Shown one piece after another: positions 1-8,435 of a stretch of 64,000 nt of DNA. The DNA lies in the NCBI RefSeq assembly GCF_011046735.1, contig NZ_CP049258.1, positions 5,412,001 through 5,476,000 of the forward strand, written 5' to 3'. The stretch's first letter is position 1, and each line of letters starts with the position of its first letter. The translations under genes and the position numbers were made by a program. Source of the DNA: Nordella sp. HKS 07. GTDB taxonomy: Bacteria; Pseudomonadota; Alphaproteobacteria; Rhizobiales; Aestuariivirgaceae. The notes under the pieces were generated by a model. That model searched no databases. It was not told the DNA's origin and saw only the letters and a list, made by a program, of their open reading frames with translations.

Positions 1-282
1 CTCCAAATGGCGGTGCTCGAGCCCTCGCTCTGCATTCTCGATGAGACCGATTCCGGCCTCGACATCGACGCCATGCGCGTCGTCGCCGATGGCGTGAATG
101 CGTTGCGTTCGCCCGACCGCGCCATGGTCGTCATCACCCATTATCAGCGCCTGCTCGATTACATCGTGCCGGACTATGTGCATGTCCTCTCGCAGGGCCG
201 TATCGTCAAATCCGGCGGCAAGGACCTGGCGCTCGAGCTCGAGGCCAAGGGCTATGCCGAGTTCGCCAAGGAAGCCGCATGA
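1..282 (+). CDS. sufC: SufC, Fe-S assembly ATPase (3' part only)
   Basis: This is the C-terminal 93 residues of the ABC-type ATPase of the SUF iron-sulfur assembly machine; the gene begins before the window. The reading frame is open from base 1. The Walker B/D-loop segment [14 protein letters not shown] is the SufC form of the ABC signature, followed by the H-loop region [13 protein letters not shown]. SufC works in the cytoplasm with SufB and SufD as a scaffold that builds clusters and hands them on. Its stop codon overlaps the sufD start in an ATGA, so the two are translationally coupled. Identification is from the family motif and gene order. Confidence 0.95.
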   Translation, partial: LQMAVLEPSLCILDETDSGLDIDAMRVVADGVNALRSPDRAMVVITHYQRLLDYIVPDYVHVLSQGRIVKSGGKDLALELEAKGYAEFAKEAA

Positions 283-1478
283 ATATCGCCGTGAACAAGA
301 CGCCGGCCGAGCTCGCCTATGACGGCATGCTCTTGCCGCATCCGCGTCTCGAAGACTGGAAATGGACCAATCTCAGGGTCCTGATCGACCGACCCTATCC
401 GCCACGCGTGAAGGTCGAGGCGGCGAAGAAGGACGTGGAACGGCTCCTGAAGCGCGATCCTCTGGCAAAGCTGGCGCATGCCCGCATCGTCTTCGTCAAT
501 GGCGAATTCGCAGAAGGCTATTCCAACCTGCCGGCTGGCGGCGATGTGCGCGTGAAAGCGCACCTCAATGGGCTCGATGCCGACAGCGAGCCGGTCCTCG
601 ACATGAACCTCGCCTTCGCCACGGCGGGCGTCGAGATAGAGATCACCACCAATATTGATGCCCCGGTCGAGATCGTCCATGTCGCGACCGATGCCGAGGC
701 GCGCACCATTGCCACCCGCAACAAGGTCAAGGTGGCGGATGGCGCCTCCGCGACCTTGTTCGAGACGCATATCGGCGAGGGCGATTACCTGTCCAACAGC
801 GTGATCGATATCGTGCTGGGCGCCGGGGCCAAGCTCGACCGGGTCAAGCTCGAGATCGAGTCCCGTTCGGCCATCCATCTCGCCCATGCGCTGATCACGA
901 TCGGCGCCAATACCGTCCTGCGTGACTTCACCCTGACCTCGGGCGCCCGCGTCAACCGGCAGAACGGCACTTTGGAGTTCAAGGGCGAGCGCGCGGATGC
1001 GAAGATTGCCGGCTCCTATCTGCTGGCCGGCAAGCAGCATGCCGATACGCGTCTCGTCATCGATCATCAGGTGCCGAAATGCACCAGCCGCGAATTGTTC
1101 AAATGCGTGATGGACGAGAATGCGCGCGGCATCTTCCAGGGCAAGGCCATCGTCCGGCCCGATGCGCAGAAAACCGATGGCAAGCAGTCCTCGCATGCGC
1201 TGCTTTTGTCGGAGACGGCCGAGTTCGACGCCAAACCCGAGCTCGAGATCTATGCCGATGACGTGGCTTGCGGCCATGGCGCCACCAGCGGCGACATCGA
1301 CCACAATCACCTGTTCTATCTCCAGTCGCGCGGCATTCCGGAGGCCGAGGCCAAATCGATGCTGATTGGCGCTTTCGTCGGCGAGGCTTTCGACACGATC
1401 GGTCATGACGGCGTGCGCGACGTGCTGACACGCTTCGCCGAGAGCTGGCTGGTCAATCACAAGGAAGACGCAAGGTGA
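279..1478 (+). CDS. sufD: SufD, Fe-S cluster assembly scaffold subunit
   Basis: A 399-residue protein of normal SufD length. The C-terminal half carries the beta-helix core typical of SufB/SufD, with [20 protein letters not shown] and the end motif [11 protein letters not shown] around residues 330-340, which is the conserved CxHGAT segment. SufD pairs with SufB and SufC in the SUF scaffold complex and is thought to help iron entry. The start is fixed by the ATGA overlap with sufC, and its stop overlaps the GTG start of sufS, so it sits inside a tightly coupled operon. No oddity seen. Confidence 0.95.
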   Translation: MNIAVNKTPAELAYDGMLLPHPRLEDWKWTNLRVLIDRPYPPRVKVEAAKKDVERLLKRDPLAKLAHARIVFVNGEFAEGYSNLPAGGDVRVKAHLNGLDADSEPVLDMNLAFATAGVEIEITTNIDAPVEIVHVATDAEARTIATRNKVKVADGASATLFETHIGEGDYLSNSVIDIVLGAGAKLDRVKLEIESRSAIHLAHALITIGANTVLRDFTLTSGARVNRQNGTLEFKGERADAKIAGSYLLAGKQHADTRLVIDHQVPKCTSRELFKCVMDENARGIFQGKAIVRPDAQKTDGKQSSHALLLSETAEFDAKPELEIYADDVACGHGATSGDIDHNHLFYLQSRGIPEAEAKSMLIGAFVGEAFDTIGHDGVRDVLTRFAESWLVNHKEDAR

Positions 1479-2719
1479 CCGCTCAGCAGAAGATCCGCCC
1501 GGCCTATGACGTCGAGATCCTGCGCCGCGACTTCCCCATCCTCGCGCGCGAGGTCTATGGCAAGCCGCTGGTCTATCTGGACAATGCCGCCTCCGCCCAG
1601 AAGCCCAGGGTGGTGCTCGACCGCGTGATGCAGGCGATGTCGGAAGACTACGCCAATGTGCATCGCGGCCTTCATTATCTCTCCAACACCTCGACGCAGG
1701 CCTTCGAGGACGCGCGTGAAAGTGTCCGCCGCTTCCTCAATGCGCCGTCCAAGGACCAGCTCATCTTCACGCGCAACGCCACCGAGGCGATCAATCTGGT
1801 GGCGCAGTCCTTCGGCGGCATGGTGATCGGGGAGGGTGACGAGATCGTGCTCTCGATCCTGGAGCACCATTCCAATATTGTGCCCTGGCATTTCCATCGC
1901 GAAAGACGGGGCGCCGTCCTCAAATGGGCGCCGGTCGACGATGACGGTAATTTCCTCATCGAGGAATTCGCGAAGCTCCTCACTTCGCGCACCAAGATGG
2001 TCGCCATCACCCATATGTCGAATGCGCTCGGCACCATCGTGCCGATCAAAGAGGTCATACGCCTCGCCCATGAAAAGGGCATTCCGGTGCTGGTCGACGG
2101 CAGCCAGTCGGCCGTGCACATGCCGGTCGATGTGCAGGATCTCGACGCCGATTTCTATGTCATCACAGGCCATAAGACCTATGGCCCCTCAGGCATCGGC
2201 GTCCTCTACGGCAAGATGGAGCATCTGCGCCGCATGCCGCCCTATCAGGGCGGTGGCGAGATGATCGGCGAGGTGTCGCTCGACCGCATCACCTACGCCG
2301 AACCGCCGCATCGCTTCGAGGCGGGCACACCGGCCATCGTCGAGGCGATCGGGCTCGGGGCCGCCCTCGACTACATGAAGGGCGTCGGCCTCGAGGCCAT
2401 TGCCGCCCATGAGGCGGATCTGCGCGACTATGCGACGGCAAGGCTCTCCGAGATCAATTCGCTCAGGATCTTCGGGCGGGCGCGTGAGAAGGGGGCAATC
2501 GTCTCCTTCAACATGGATGGGGCGCATGCGCATGACATATCGACGGTGATCGACCGCGCCGGCGTGGCGGTCAGGGCCGGCACCCATTGCACCCAGCCGC
2601 TGCTCGCCCGCTTCGGTGTCACAGCTACCTGCCGCGCGTCCTTCGCCATGTACAACACCCGGGCGGAAGTTGATAAACTGGCGGAAGCGCTTATCTCTGC
2701 GCAGAGGATATTTCTTTGA
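1475..2719 (+). CDS. sufS: SufS, cysteine desulfurase
   Basis: A 414-residue PLP-dependent desulfurase of class II (SufS/CsdA). It takes sulfur from L-cysteine as an enzyme persulfide and passes it to the SUF scaffold. The PLP-binding lysine lies in ITGHKTYGPSG (K234) and the catalytic cysteine in RAGTHCTQPLL (C372). The start is a GTG overlapping the sufD stop (GTGA). No sufE gene follows in this operon, so the sulfur acceptor must be elsewhere. Assignment rests on strong family motifs and operon position. Confidence 0.96.
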   Translation: MTAQQKIRPAYDVEILRRDFPILAREVYGKPLVYLDNAASAQKPRVVLDRVMQAMSEDYANVHRGLHYLSNTSTQAFEDARESVRRFLNAPSKDQLIFTRNATEAINLVAQSFGGMVIGEGDEIVLSILEHHSNIVPWHFHRERRGAVLKWAPVDDDGNFLIEEFAKLLTSRTKMVAITHMSNALGTIVPIKEVIRLAHEKGIPVLVDGSQSAVHMPVDVQDLDADFYVITGHKTYGPSGIGVLYGKMEHLRRMPPYQGGGEMIGEVSLDRITYAEPPHRFEAGTPAIVEAIGLGAALDYMKGVGLEAIAAHEADLRDYATARLSEINSLRIFGRAREKGAIVSFNMDGAHAHDISTVIDRAGVAVRAGTHCTQPLLARFGVTATCRASFAMYNTRAEVDKLAEALISAQRIFL

Positions 2720-3099
2720 CCGAAGCTCAGGACCATATCGTCAGCCCCGAGACCCCGCCCGCGGCACCGGCTTCGGCCATCCCGCCGGAGGAAATCGCGC
2801 GCCTGACCGACGACATCACGGCCGCCCTCAAGACGGTCTATGATCCTGAAATTCCTGTTGATATTTACGAGCTGGGGCTCATCTACAAGGTCGATATCGA
2901 GGACGACCGGCAGGTGAGCATCGAGATGACGCTGACGGCACCCGGTTGTCCGGTCGCCGGCGACATGCCGGGTTGGGTCGAGAACGCGGTCGGCGCGGTT
3001 CCCGGCGTCTCGGGCGTGAAAGTTAACCTGGTGTTCGATCCTCCGTGGGATCATTCCCGCATGTCGGATGAAGCGCGCGTTGCGCTCAATATGTGGTAG
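2716..3099 (+). CDS. sufT: SUF-associated DUF59/MIP18-family protein (SufT)
   Basis: A 127-residue MIP18-family (DUF59) protein as found at the end of many SUF operons. The domain covers about residues 30-125, with DPEIPVDIYELGLIYKV and the cysteine motif APGCPVAG that is thought to handle a cluster or iron. A Pro/Ala-rich leader precedes it. The start is a TTG that overlaps the sufS stop (TTGA), consistent with the other coupled junctions here. SufT-type proteins help mature Fe-S proteins, but their exact step is not settled. Confidence 0.88.
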   Translation: MTEAQDHIVSPETPPAAPASAIPPEEIARLTDDITAALKTVYDPEIPVDIYELGLIYKVDIEDDRQVSIEMTLTAPGCPVAGDMPGWVENAVGAVPGVSGVKVNLVFDPPWDHSRMSDEARVALNMW

Positions 3100-3108
3100 G
3101 CTCGCTCG

Positions 3109-3486
3109 ATGGCTATGTCCCGTCCCCGTCCCAAAGTGATGACGCTCACCGATGCCGCGGCTGAGCGCGTGAAGGCCATTATGGCCAAGGCGTCGAAGCC
3201 GGTGCTGGCTCTCAGGGTCGGCGTCAAGAATGGCGGCTGCGCCGGCATGGAATACACGATGGAATGGGCCGAGCAGCAGAAGCCGCTCGATGAGGTTGTC
3301 GAGGACAATGGCGTCAAGGTCTTCATCGACCCCAAGGCCGTCCTGTTCCTTCTAGGAACCCAGATGGATTACAAAGAATCGACGCTGAAATCGGGCTTCG
3401 TCTTCAACAATCCCAACCAGACCTCGGCCTGTGGCTGCGGTGAATCGGTGGTGCTGAAGCAGGCCGAGGCCGCGCCCGCCACATAA
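3109..3486 (+). CDS. sufA: SufA/IscA-family A-type Fe-S carrier
   Basis: A 125-residue A-type carrier of the HesB/IscA family, which receives clusters from the SUF scaffold and delivers them to target proteins. The three ligand cysteines are visible: one in VKNGGCAGMEY and two in the C-terminal SACGCGES motif. It begins nine bases after sufT and closes the operon; directly behind its stop begins a composite palindromic repeat that probably marks the 3' end of the transcript. It could be called ErpA-like on sequence, but its place in the operon favours SufA. Confidence 0.93.
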   Translation: MAMSRPRPKVMTLTDAAAERVKAIMAKASKPVLALRVGVKNGGCAGMEYTMEWAEQQKPLDEVVEDNGVKVFIDPKAVLFLLGTQMDYKESTLKSGFVFNNPNQTSACGCGESVVLKQAEAAPAT

Positions 3487-3586
3487 AGTGTGAAGGCGCC
3501 AGAATGAGTCGCCTCAATGCTGTGTGCTTTTGTTTGCGCATGATCTTTTCGGAAAACCGGTATCCACTTTTCCGGATCACGCGCTA
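3487..3586. repeat. composite palindromic repeat E1 (A + B units)
   Basis: Two adjacent imperfect palindromes. Unit A (about 3487-3531) has arms around AGTGTGAAGGCG; unit B (3536-3585) starts GCGCATGATC and ends GGATCACGCGCT with an ACCGG core. A TTTGTTTGCGCAT-type linker joins them. It fills the whole gap between sufA and the TfoX-like gene, and its end touches that gene's ATG. Same architecture as the elements at 3950, 5409, 17186 and 43800. Confidence 0.85.
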
Positions 3587-3952
3587 ATGCCGGCGAGCGC
3601 CGAGTTTCTCGCCTTCATCAAGGAACAGCTTGCCGATTTCGGTCCGGTGTCGGTGCGCCGCATGTTCGGCGGCGCCGGTATCTTCCGGGACGGGCTGATG
3701 TTCGCTCTCGTCGCCGACGAGATGCTCTATCTCAAGGCCGACGCTATCTCGCAAGGCGACTTCGAGGCACTCGCTCTGCCGCCTTTCAGCTACGACAGCA
3801 AGGGGGGCAAGCGAACGGTGATGGCCTATTGGCGCGCCCCCGAGGCTTGTCTCGATGATCGCGATGAGATGACGGAATGGGCGGGGAAGGCCTATGGCGC
3901 CGCGCTGCGCGCCCACAAGCCGGCGAAGAGGGCACCAATCAGGCGCAGCTAG
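3587..3952 (+). CDS. TfoX N-terminal domain protein
   Basis: A 121-residue protein built from a single TfoX N-terminal-like domain, recognised by VSVRRMFGGAGIFRDG and LMFALVADEMLYLKAD. Such stand-alone proteins are common in alphaproteobacteria and their role is unknown; a link to competence should not be assumed. The ATG at 3587 is chosen because everything upstream in frame is palindromic repeat E1; a GTG at 3524 would translate the repeat. No Shine-Dalgarno is visible. The TAG stop is the first triplet of repeat E2, so the gene is bracketed exactly by two repeats. Confidence 0.8.
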   Translation: MPASAEFLAFIKEQLADFGPVSVRRMFGGAGIFRDGLMFALVADEMLYLKADAISQGDFEALALPPFSYDSKGGKRTVMAYWRAPEACLDDRDEMTEWAGKAYGAALRAHKPAKRAPIRRS

Positions 3953-4052
3953 AGCCGGGTGTTCTCATGGAAACACCTCTGCGCTCTATCTCTTTGATTT
4001 GCGCATCGGATTATCCGAAAGCCGCTTCGCACCTTTCGGTCCGATGCTCGAG
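3950..4052. repeat. composite palindromic repeat E2
   Basis: Unit A (3950-3989) reads from TAGAGC to GCTCTA with inner arms GGTGTT/AACACC. A TCTCTTTGATTT linker leads to unit B (4001-4052), GCGCATCGG to CCGATGCTCGAG. The opening TAG is the stop codon of the TfoX-like gene. Confidence 0.85.
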
Positions 4053-4103
4053 GCCTTTACCCGCCCTTCATACCCCCCTCGCTAATCTCAAGGGGGAGGG
4101 TGG

Positions 4104-5399
4104 ATGTCGGCAGTTAAGCTCATAACGCGCTTGTTCAGCGTGGTCGGCGCACGCGTCGCTGCCGCCGCCTTCGGGCTGTTCAGCCAGCTGGCGCTGGCGC
4201 GGGTTTTCTCGCCCGCCGATGTCGGTGTCTTTCTCCTCACCATGAGTGTGATGGCCTTTGCCAGCCTTGTGATGACGGGCGGCTATCCGGCCCTGGGCTT
4301 CACCTATCTGGCGCGTTATCAGTCGCTCGCCCGCGCCTCGCTGGTTGCCGCCTTCCACGCCGCGGCGCTGCGCACCACGCTGATCCTGAGCGTCGTCACG
4401 GCGCTTCTGGCGGTCGCCGCCTATTTCACACCGGCGCTGGCGCCGATGCGTCCGGCAATCATTTTCGGCGCGCTCGCCGCGCCCGGCCTTGCTCTCATCC
4501 GCCTCAACAACGCGGCGGCAAACTCGATTCGCCGCTACGATCTCTCCTTCATTCCCGACTTCGTGCTGCGCAGCGGCTTCCTGTTCGCCGCGATCATCGC
4601 CATCATCACCCTCGCTCGCCGGCCCGAAATGGAGTGGGTCTTGTGGGCGATCGTGATCTCGACCTATGCGGCGGCGGCGATCCAGGCGGTGCTGCTCGGA
4701 CGCTCCGGCGTCGTGGCGAAGGTGTTCCGGGCCCCGCGCCGCAGCCTCGCCCCCTACTATCGGATAAAGGCCGCGGCCCTCCTGGTGGGCGCTTTCGTCA
4801 CCTTCGCCTTTGCCGAAATCGTGACGCTCGTCTCAGGCCTTTTGCTTCCGCCCGCCGACGTCGCGGTCGTAGGCATCGCGGTCAGGCTCGCTTCGATCGC
4901 CGGCTTCGTCGTCCAGACCATGCAGCTGATCGCCATTCCCGATCTCACCGACACGATGACCCGCGGCACGCGCACCGCCGCCGACCGGCTGATGCGGCGG
5001 ACCAATCTCGTGAATTTCGCTTTGATGCTGGCGGCGATACTTGTCACGCTCGTGCTGGGGGATTGGGTCCTGGGACTCTTCGGGCCCGACTATCTCGCCG
5101 GCAAATGGGCGCTTGTACTCTTCCTGTTCAGCCAGATGGTTCGCTCGGCGGGCACGATGAACAACCATCTAATGTCGCTGGCCGGCCATCAGACACGCAC
5201 CGCCATGGTCTGTTCCGTCTCGCTGATCGTGCTTCTGGGCACGGCGACCTTGCTGACGCCCTATATGGGCGTCACCGGCATGGGCTGGGCGGCACTCGCC
5301 ACCGAATGCGTGTGGGCCATCGGGCTCGCCGTGTCGGCGCAGTCACTCATTGGCCGTCGCGGCGATCTTCTCGCAGGACTGATCGCGCGACGGGTCTGA
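4104..5399 (+). CDS. polysaccharide flippase-like membrane protein
   Basis: A 431-residue hydrophobic protein with about 12 predicted membrane segments, resembling the Wzx/MATE-type oligosaccharide flippases that move lipid-linked sugars across the inner membrane. The N-terminal segment FGLFSQLALARVFSPADVG is the usual first-helix signature of this family. A G-rich Shine-Dalgarno (GGGGGAGGG) lies just before the ATG. It stands alone, without glycosyltransferases or a Wzy polymerase beside it, so the substrate cannot be guessed. Family assignment is fairly good; substrate is unknown. Confidence 0.75.
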   Translation: MSAVKLITRLFSVVGARVAAAAFGLFSQLALARVFSPADVGVFLLTMSVMAFASLVMTGGYPALGFTYLARYQSLARASLVAAFHAAALRTTLILSVVTALLAVAAYFTPALAPMRPAIIFGALAAPGLALIRLNNAAANSIRRYDLSFIPDFVLRSGFLFAAIIAIITLARRPEMEWVLWAIVISTYAAAAIQAVLLGRSGVVAKVFRAPRRSLAPYYRIKAAALLVGAFVTFAFAEIVTLVSGLLLPPADVAVVGIAVRLASIAGFVVQTMQLIAIPDLTDTMTRGTRTAADRLMRRTNLVNFALMLAAILVTLVLGDWVLGLFGPDYLAGKWALVLFLFSQMVRSAGTMNNHLMSLAGHQTRTAMVCSVSLIVLLGTATLLTPYMGVTGMGWAALATECVWAIGLAVSAQSLIGRRGDLLAGLIARRV

Positions 5400-5408
5400 A
5401 ATCGCGAT

Positions 5409-5512
5409 CGAAAGTGTGATGGCTTTAGGACGAGTCGCCATCACGCTTTATCTTCTTGTTTGCGCATGATCTTTTCGGAAAACCGGTTCGCACTTTTCCG
5501 GATCATGCTCTA
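5409..5512. repeat. composite palindromic repeat E3
   Basis: Unit A has 13-base arms AAAGTGTGATGGC (5411-5423) and GCCATCACGCTTT (5437-5449). Unit B (5462-5512) runs GCGCATGATC to GGATCATGCTCTA around an ACCGG core. On the minus strand its edge reads TAGAGC, and that TAG is the stop codon of rhlE. Confidence 0.88.
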
Positions 5513-6997
5513 CGCGCTGCGCACGGGCCGTAACAGGAAGGCCGGCATATTGCCGGAATGGAAGCCGTCCGAATCCGGCACGTCGCCTGACGGAGAAGGC
5601 CGGCGGTCGCGCGAGCCTTCCTTGCGGCGTGGCTGCCGTGGCTCGTGGCGGGGCTTCGCCTCGCGTGGGCGATCCTCGAGCGGCCTCTCCTCCCGCGGTT
5701 TCTCTTCCCGCGGCTTTTCCTCTCGAGTCGGCTTCGCCGCGCGCGGCTTTTCCTCTCGAGCTGGCTTCGCCTCGGCTGGCGGGCGTTCGCCGGCAGGCTT
5801 GCCGCCGCGGCGTCGGCGCGGTCTTTCCTCGCGTGGCGTGTCGGCGCCGTCCTCATGGTCCGCTTCGGCGGGCGCGGCATTGCCGTCCCAGGGAATCGAC
5901 TGGCGGATCAGCTGCTCGATGGCCTTCACATATTTGGCTTCGGCCTTTGTCGCGAGCATGAAAGCGTGACCTTCGCGGCCCGCCCGACCGGTCCGCCCGA
6001 CGCGGTGAACATAGTCCTCGGCATGGATCGGCACGTCGAAATTGAACACATGGCTCACGTCCGGAATGTCGAGACCGCGCGCCGCGACATCGGAGGCGAT
6101 GAGGAAGGTGATCTCGCCGCCACGGAACGATTCGAGCGTGCGCAGGCGAGCGCGCTGGTCCATGTCGCCGTGAAGAGCCGCGGCGTTGAAGCCATGGCGC
6201 TTCAGCGAGGCCTCCAGGATGCCGACGGTGGTCTTGCGGTTGGCGAAGACGATGGCGTTCTTCACACTGGTCTGCGATTTCAGCAGGCGGCGCAGCGCCT
6301 CGCGCTTGGCCTTGGCCTCGCTCGGCGCCTTGACCAGTTTCTGTTCGATCGTCGCGGCCGTGCTGGAGTGCGGAGAAACCTCCACTCTGACGGGCGCGTG
6401 CAGGAACTGGTTGGTGATGCGCTGGATCTCGGGCGGCATGGTCGCCGAGAAGAAGAGTGTCTGCCGGGTAAAGGGCAGGAGCTTGTAGATTCGCTCGATG
6501 TCGGGGATGAAGCCCATATCGAGCATGCGGTCGGCTTCGTCGATGACCAGCATCTCGACGCCGGTCAGCAGCAGCTTGCCGCGTTCAAAGTGATCGAGAA
6601 GGCGGCCTGGTGTCGCGATCACGACGTCGGCGCCACGATCGATCTTGGCGGCCTGATCGTCGAAGGAGACACCGCCGATCAGCAGCGCCACGGTGAGGCG
6701 GTGTTGCTGTCCGATGCGCTCGAACGCTTCCTGCACCTGGGCGGCGAGCTCGCGGGTGGGCTCGAGGATGAGCGTGCGCGGAATGCGCGCGCGGGCGCGA
6801 CCCGATTCGAGAAGCGAGAGCATCGGCAGCACGAAGGCGGCGGTCTTGCCCGAGCCGGTCTGGGCGAGGCCGAGCACGTCCTTGCGGGCGAGGGCGGGCG
6901 GAATGGCGCCGGCCTGGATGGGAGTGGGGGTGGCAAAGCCAGCTTTCTCGACAGCTTCGAGAACCTTAGGGCTCAGTCCCAATTCAGAAAATTGCAT
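5510..6997 (-). CDS. rhlE: DEAD-box ATP-dependent RNA helicase RhlE
   Basis: A 495-residue DEAD-box helicase that unwinds RNA duplexes. The two RecA domains span about residues 1-375 with motifs AQTGSGKT, PTRELAAQ, TPGRLLD, DEAD, SAT and HRVGRTGRAGREG all intact; the Q-motif F-x-ELGLSPKVLEAV opens the protein, as in RhlE. The last ~115 residues form a charged low-complexity tail of Lys/Arg/Glu/Pro repeats (KPREEKPREERP type), common in RhlE and likely an RNA-binding tail. The stop codon is supplied by the edge of repeat E3. Cold or stress roles are known for the family but not shown here. Confidence 0.93.
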   Translation of the reverse strand: MQFSELGLSPKVLEAVEKAGFATPTPIQAGAIPPALARKDVLGLAQTGSGKTAAFVLPMLSLLESGRARARIPRTLILEPTRELAAQVQEAFERIGQQHRLTVALLIGGVSFDDQAAKIDRGADVVIATPGRLLDHFERGKLLLTGVEMLVIDEADRMLDMGFIPDIERIYKLLPFTRQTLFFSATMPPEIQRITNQFLHAPVRVEVSPHSSTAATIEQKLVKAPSEAKAKREALRRLLKSQTSVKNAIVFANRKTTVGILEASLKRHGFNAAALHGDMDQRARLRTLESFRGGEITFLIASDVAARGLDIPDVSHVFNFDVPIHAEDYVHRVGRTGRAGREGHAFMLATKAEAKYVKAIEQLIRQSIPWDGNAAPAEADHEDGADTPREERPRRRRGGKPAGERPPAEAKPAREEKPRAAKPTREEKPREEKPREERPLEDRPREAKPRHEPRQPRRKEGSRDRRPSPSGDVPDSDGFHSGNMPAFLLRPVRSA

Positions 6998-7185
6998 GGA
7001 AAGTTAAAAAACCGATCTGGCGAGTGGGTGATTGTATTGAAGGGTGCGTCCGGCCGGGCTCGCCACACATCGGATGCACGAAATGTGTCCGGAAAATAGG
7101 TAGAATCTCACAAAAGTCAAATAGGACGATGCTGCGGCATATTAATTCGTCGACATGGGAGGGGTGCGATCACCGCTGGGCGCAC

Positions 7186-7215
7186 AAAAATGGGCAGTCT
7201 TGCGAAGCTGCCCAT
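7186..7215 (-). terminator. intrinsic terminator on minus strand
   Basis: The arms ATGGGCAG (7190-7197) and CTGCCCAT (7208-7215) pair perfectly, the loop contains a further CTT/AAG pairing, and on the minus strand the hairpin is followed by five T residues (7186-7190). Confidence 0.55.
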
Positions 7216-7305
7216 GAGGTTGGTACGCCAGGGAGGTTACAGACACCAGTTTTGCATCGCCGATGAGTCCAGTATGCCTGATTCTAGGGGTTTGAGCACC
7301 CATGA
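7186..7305 (-). ncRNA. candidate small RNA ending in an intrinsic terminator
   Basis: Read on the minus strand, this stretch gives a small hairpin (GGGTG...ACCCC), an unpaired stretch with an anti-Shine-Dalgarno-like CCTCCC near 7232-7237, and then a perfect 8-base hairpin ending in TTTTT. No minus-strand gene lies directly upstream that would need the terminator. The layout is like that of rhizobial trans-acting small RNAs, but I do not recognise the family and the 5' end is a guess. Confidence 0.25.
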
Positions 7306-7362
7306 ACTGTGCCGGTCCAGAAACGCCTTGCTTAGGTCGAATTCTTCAGTGAACAAAGTCAC

Positions 7363-8022
7363 ATGAGCACCTGTCTATCGCTACGTAAATCGTTTTTCGG
7401 TCTCTGCTTGGCTGTCCTGACGTCAGGAGGAGCTCAGGCCTTCGAACCGCCTATCTTCCCTTTGACCGAGGCGCAGATGAAGGCGCTGGAAGACTATGCG
7501 CTGGCCAAGACCGAAAAGGCCTTTGCCGCCGGCCCCGAGGGCCAGTTTTCGGCGCAGACAGGCTTCGCCAGCGCCACCATCGCGGCGCGCGAGGCAATCA
7601 AGGCCTGCGACCAGAGCGTGTCCGATTCGACCAAGCGCTGCATCCTGATCAATCTCAATGGCGAGCGGCTGCCCGACGCCGTGCAGTTGGCGCAGCTCCT
7701 GCGTGTCGACCCAGGCCTTCTGGAAAAGCCGACCCCGGTTACCGATCTGGTGCTCGATATCGACGCCTGGCGCGCCAAGGAGGGCTATCGCGAAAAGGCT
7801 GAGCACAAGGCCTTCGCCATCAGCCTGAAAGGACCATGGGCGCGCTCCTGGGAGGGCAATAGCACCGAGGAGGCCGAGACAGAGGCGCTCGCGACCTGCA
7901 ACCGCAACGAGGCGGCGAAATCCGCGCCCTGCTTCATCCTGATGCGCGACGGGATGTCGGTTCCGTTAAGCGAATTGCGGGCCAATCCTGATCTTTCCGT
8001 GGACGGACAAAAGCCCGAGTGA
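7363..8022 (+). CDS. secreted protein of unknown function
   Basis: A 219-residue protein with an N-terminal signal peptide ending near GGAQA (residues 20-26). The mature part seems to hold two related halves, each with a cysteine pair: AIKACDQS...KRCILINLNG and ALATCNRN...PCFILMRDG, both followed by a VP/LP turn. Such duplicated two-cysteine modules suggest a periplasmic protein with disulfides, but I recognise no named family. It is a single gene with a gap on both sides; no clear Shine-Dalgarno is visible. Confidence 0.7.
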   Translation: MSTCLSLRKSFFGLCLAVLTSGGAQAFEPPIFPLTEAQMKALEDYALAKTEKAFAAGPEGQFSAQTGFASATIAAREAIKACDQSVSDSTKRCILINLNGERLPDAVQLAQLLRVDPGLLEKPTPVTDLVLDIDAWRAKEGYREKAEHKAFAISLKGPWARSWEGNSTEEAETEALATCNRNEAAKSAPCFILMRDGMSVPLSELRANPDLSVDGQKPE

Positions 8023-8262
8023 GGCGGCACCGACTGGTGATTGAAGCCAGATCTCCCTAGCGGAGGTGGTGACGGCGGGCATCGTGGACGGGCCTCGTCC
8101 GGCGATGGTGAGCAATTGCTAACCAACTCAAAGTACAAGCGGTGAGGCGGCAGGGCGCGGTAGCCATTGGCATTTCAATTGCAGAACTGTCGGCTGAAAC
8201 TTTTGTTGGCGTCTCCAACGGGACACTGACTGTGCCGAAATGGTTAAGGACGCCGTCTGGTG

Positions 8263-8435
8263 ATGAAGATTGAACGAAGCTCGCGCGAAACGGAGCCTCC
8301 GGCGCCCTCGGGCAGGGGGGCGGCGCGCCGGCCTCCGCAACGTCCGCGCCCCGCGGCGCGATCATTCTGGCCGGGTCACATGGCGCCATAGCACTTGCCC
8401 GCGTCCTGGCGCGGCAAAAGCTCGATGTCTGGTTC
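8263..8435 (+). other. displaced N-terminal coding segment of the ATP-grasp gene (frameshift)
   Basis: The frame of the ATP-grasp gene continues upstream of its first usable start (GTG 8436) and encodes AIILAGSHGAIALARVLA, the first beta-strand and helix expected of an ATP-grasp N-domain, but has no ATG, GTG or TTG before a TGA at 8271. An ATG at 8263 (AAGGA at 8246-8250) opens a different frame that ends at 8391. One extra G in the run of six G at 8315-8320 would join the two frames into one protein. A real frameshift or a base missing in the sequence would both explain it. Confidence 0.7.

Larger units (their letters stand above)
6998..7362. other. 365-base intergenic region
   Basis: Between rhlE (minus) and a secreted protein gene (plus). 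It must hold the rhlE promoter. The only structure I see is in its right half: a strong hairpin at 7190-7215 with a T-run on the minus strand, and a small hairpin GGGT...ACCC near 7287-7301. No protein-coding signal convinced me. Confidence 0.6.

Noticed and set aside
252-1460. 402-codon minus-strand frame opposite sufD
   Set aside because: Shadow of sufD; third-position GC bias makes such frames common in this DNA, and the product matches nothing.
3524-3586. Extended N-terminus of the TfoX-like protein from GTG 3524
   Set aside because: These codons are repeat E1, which recurs at non-coding places.
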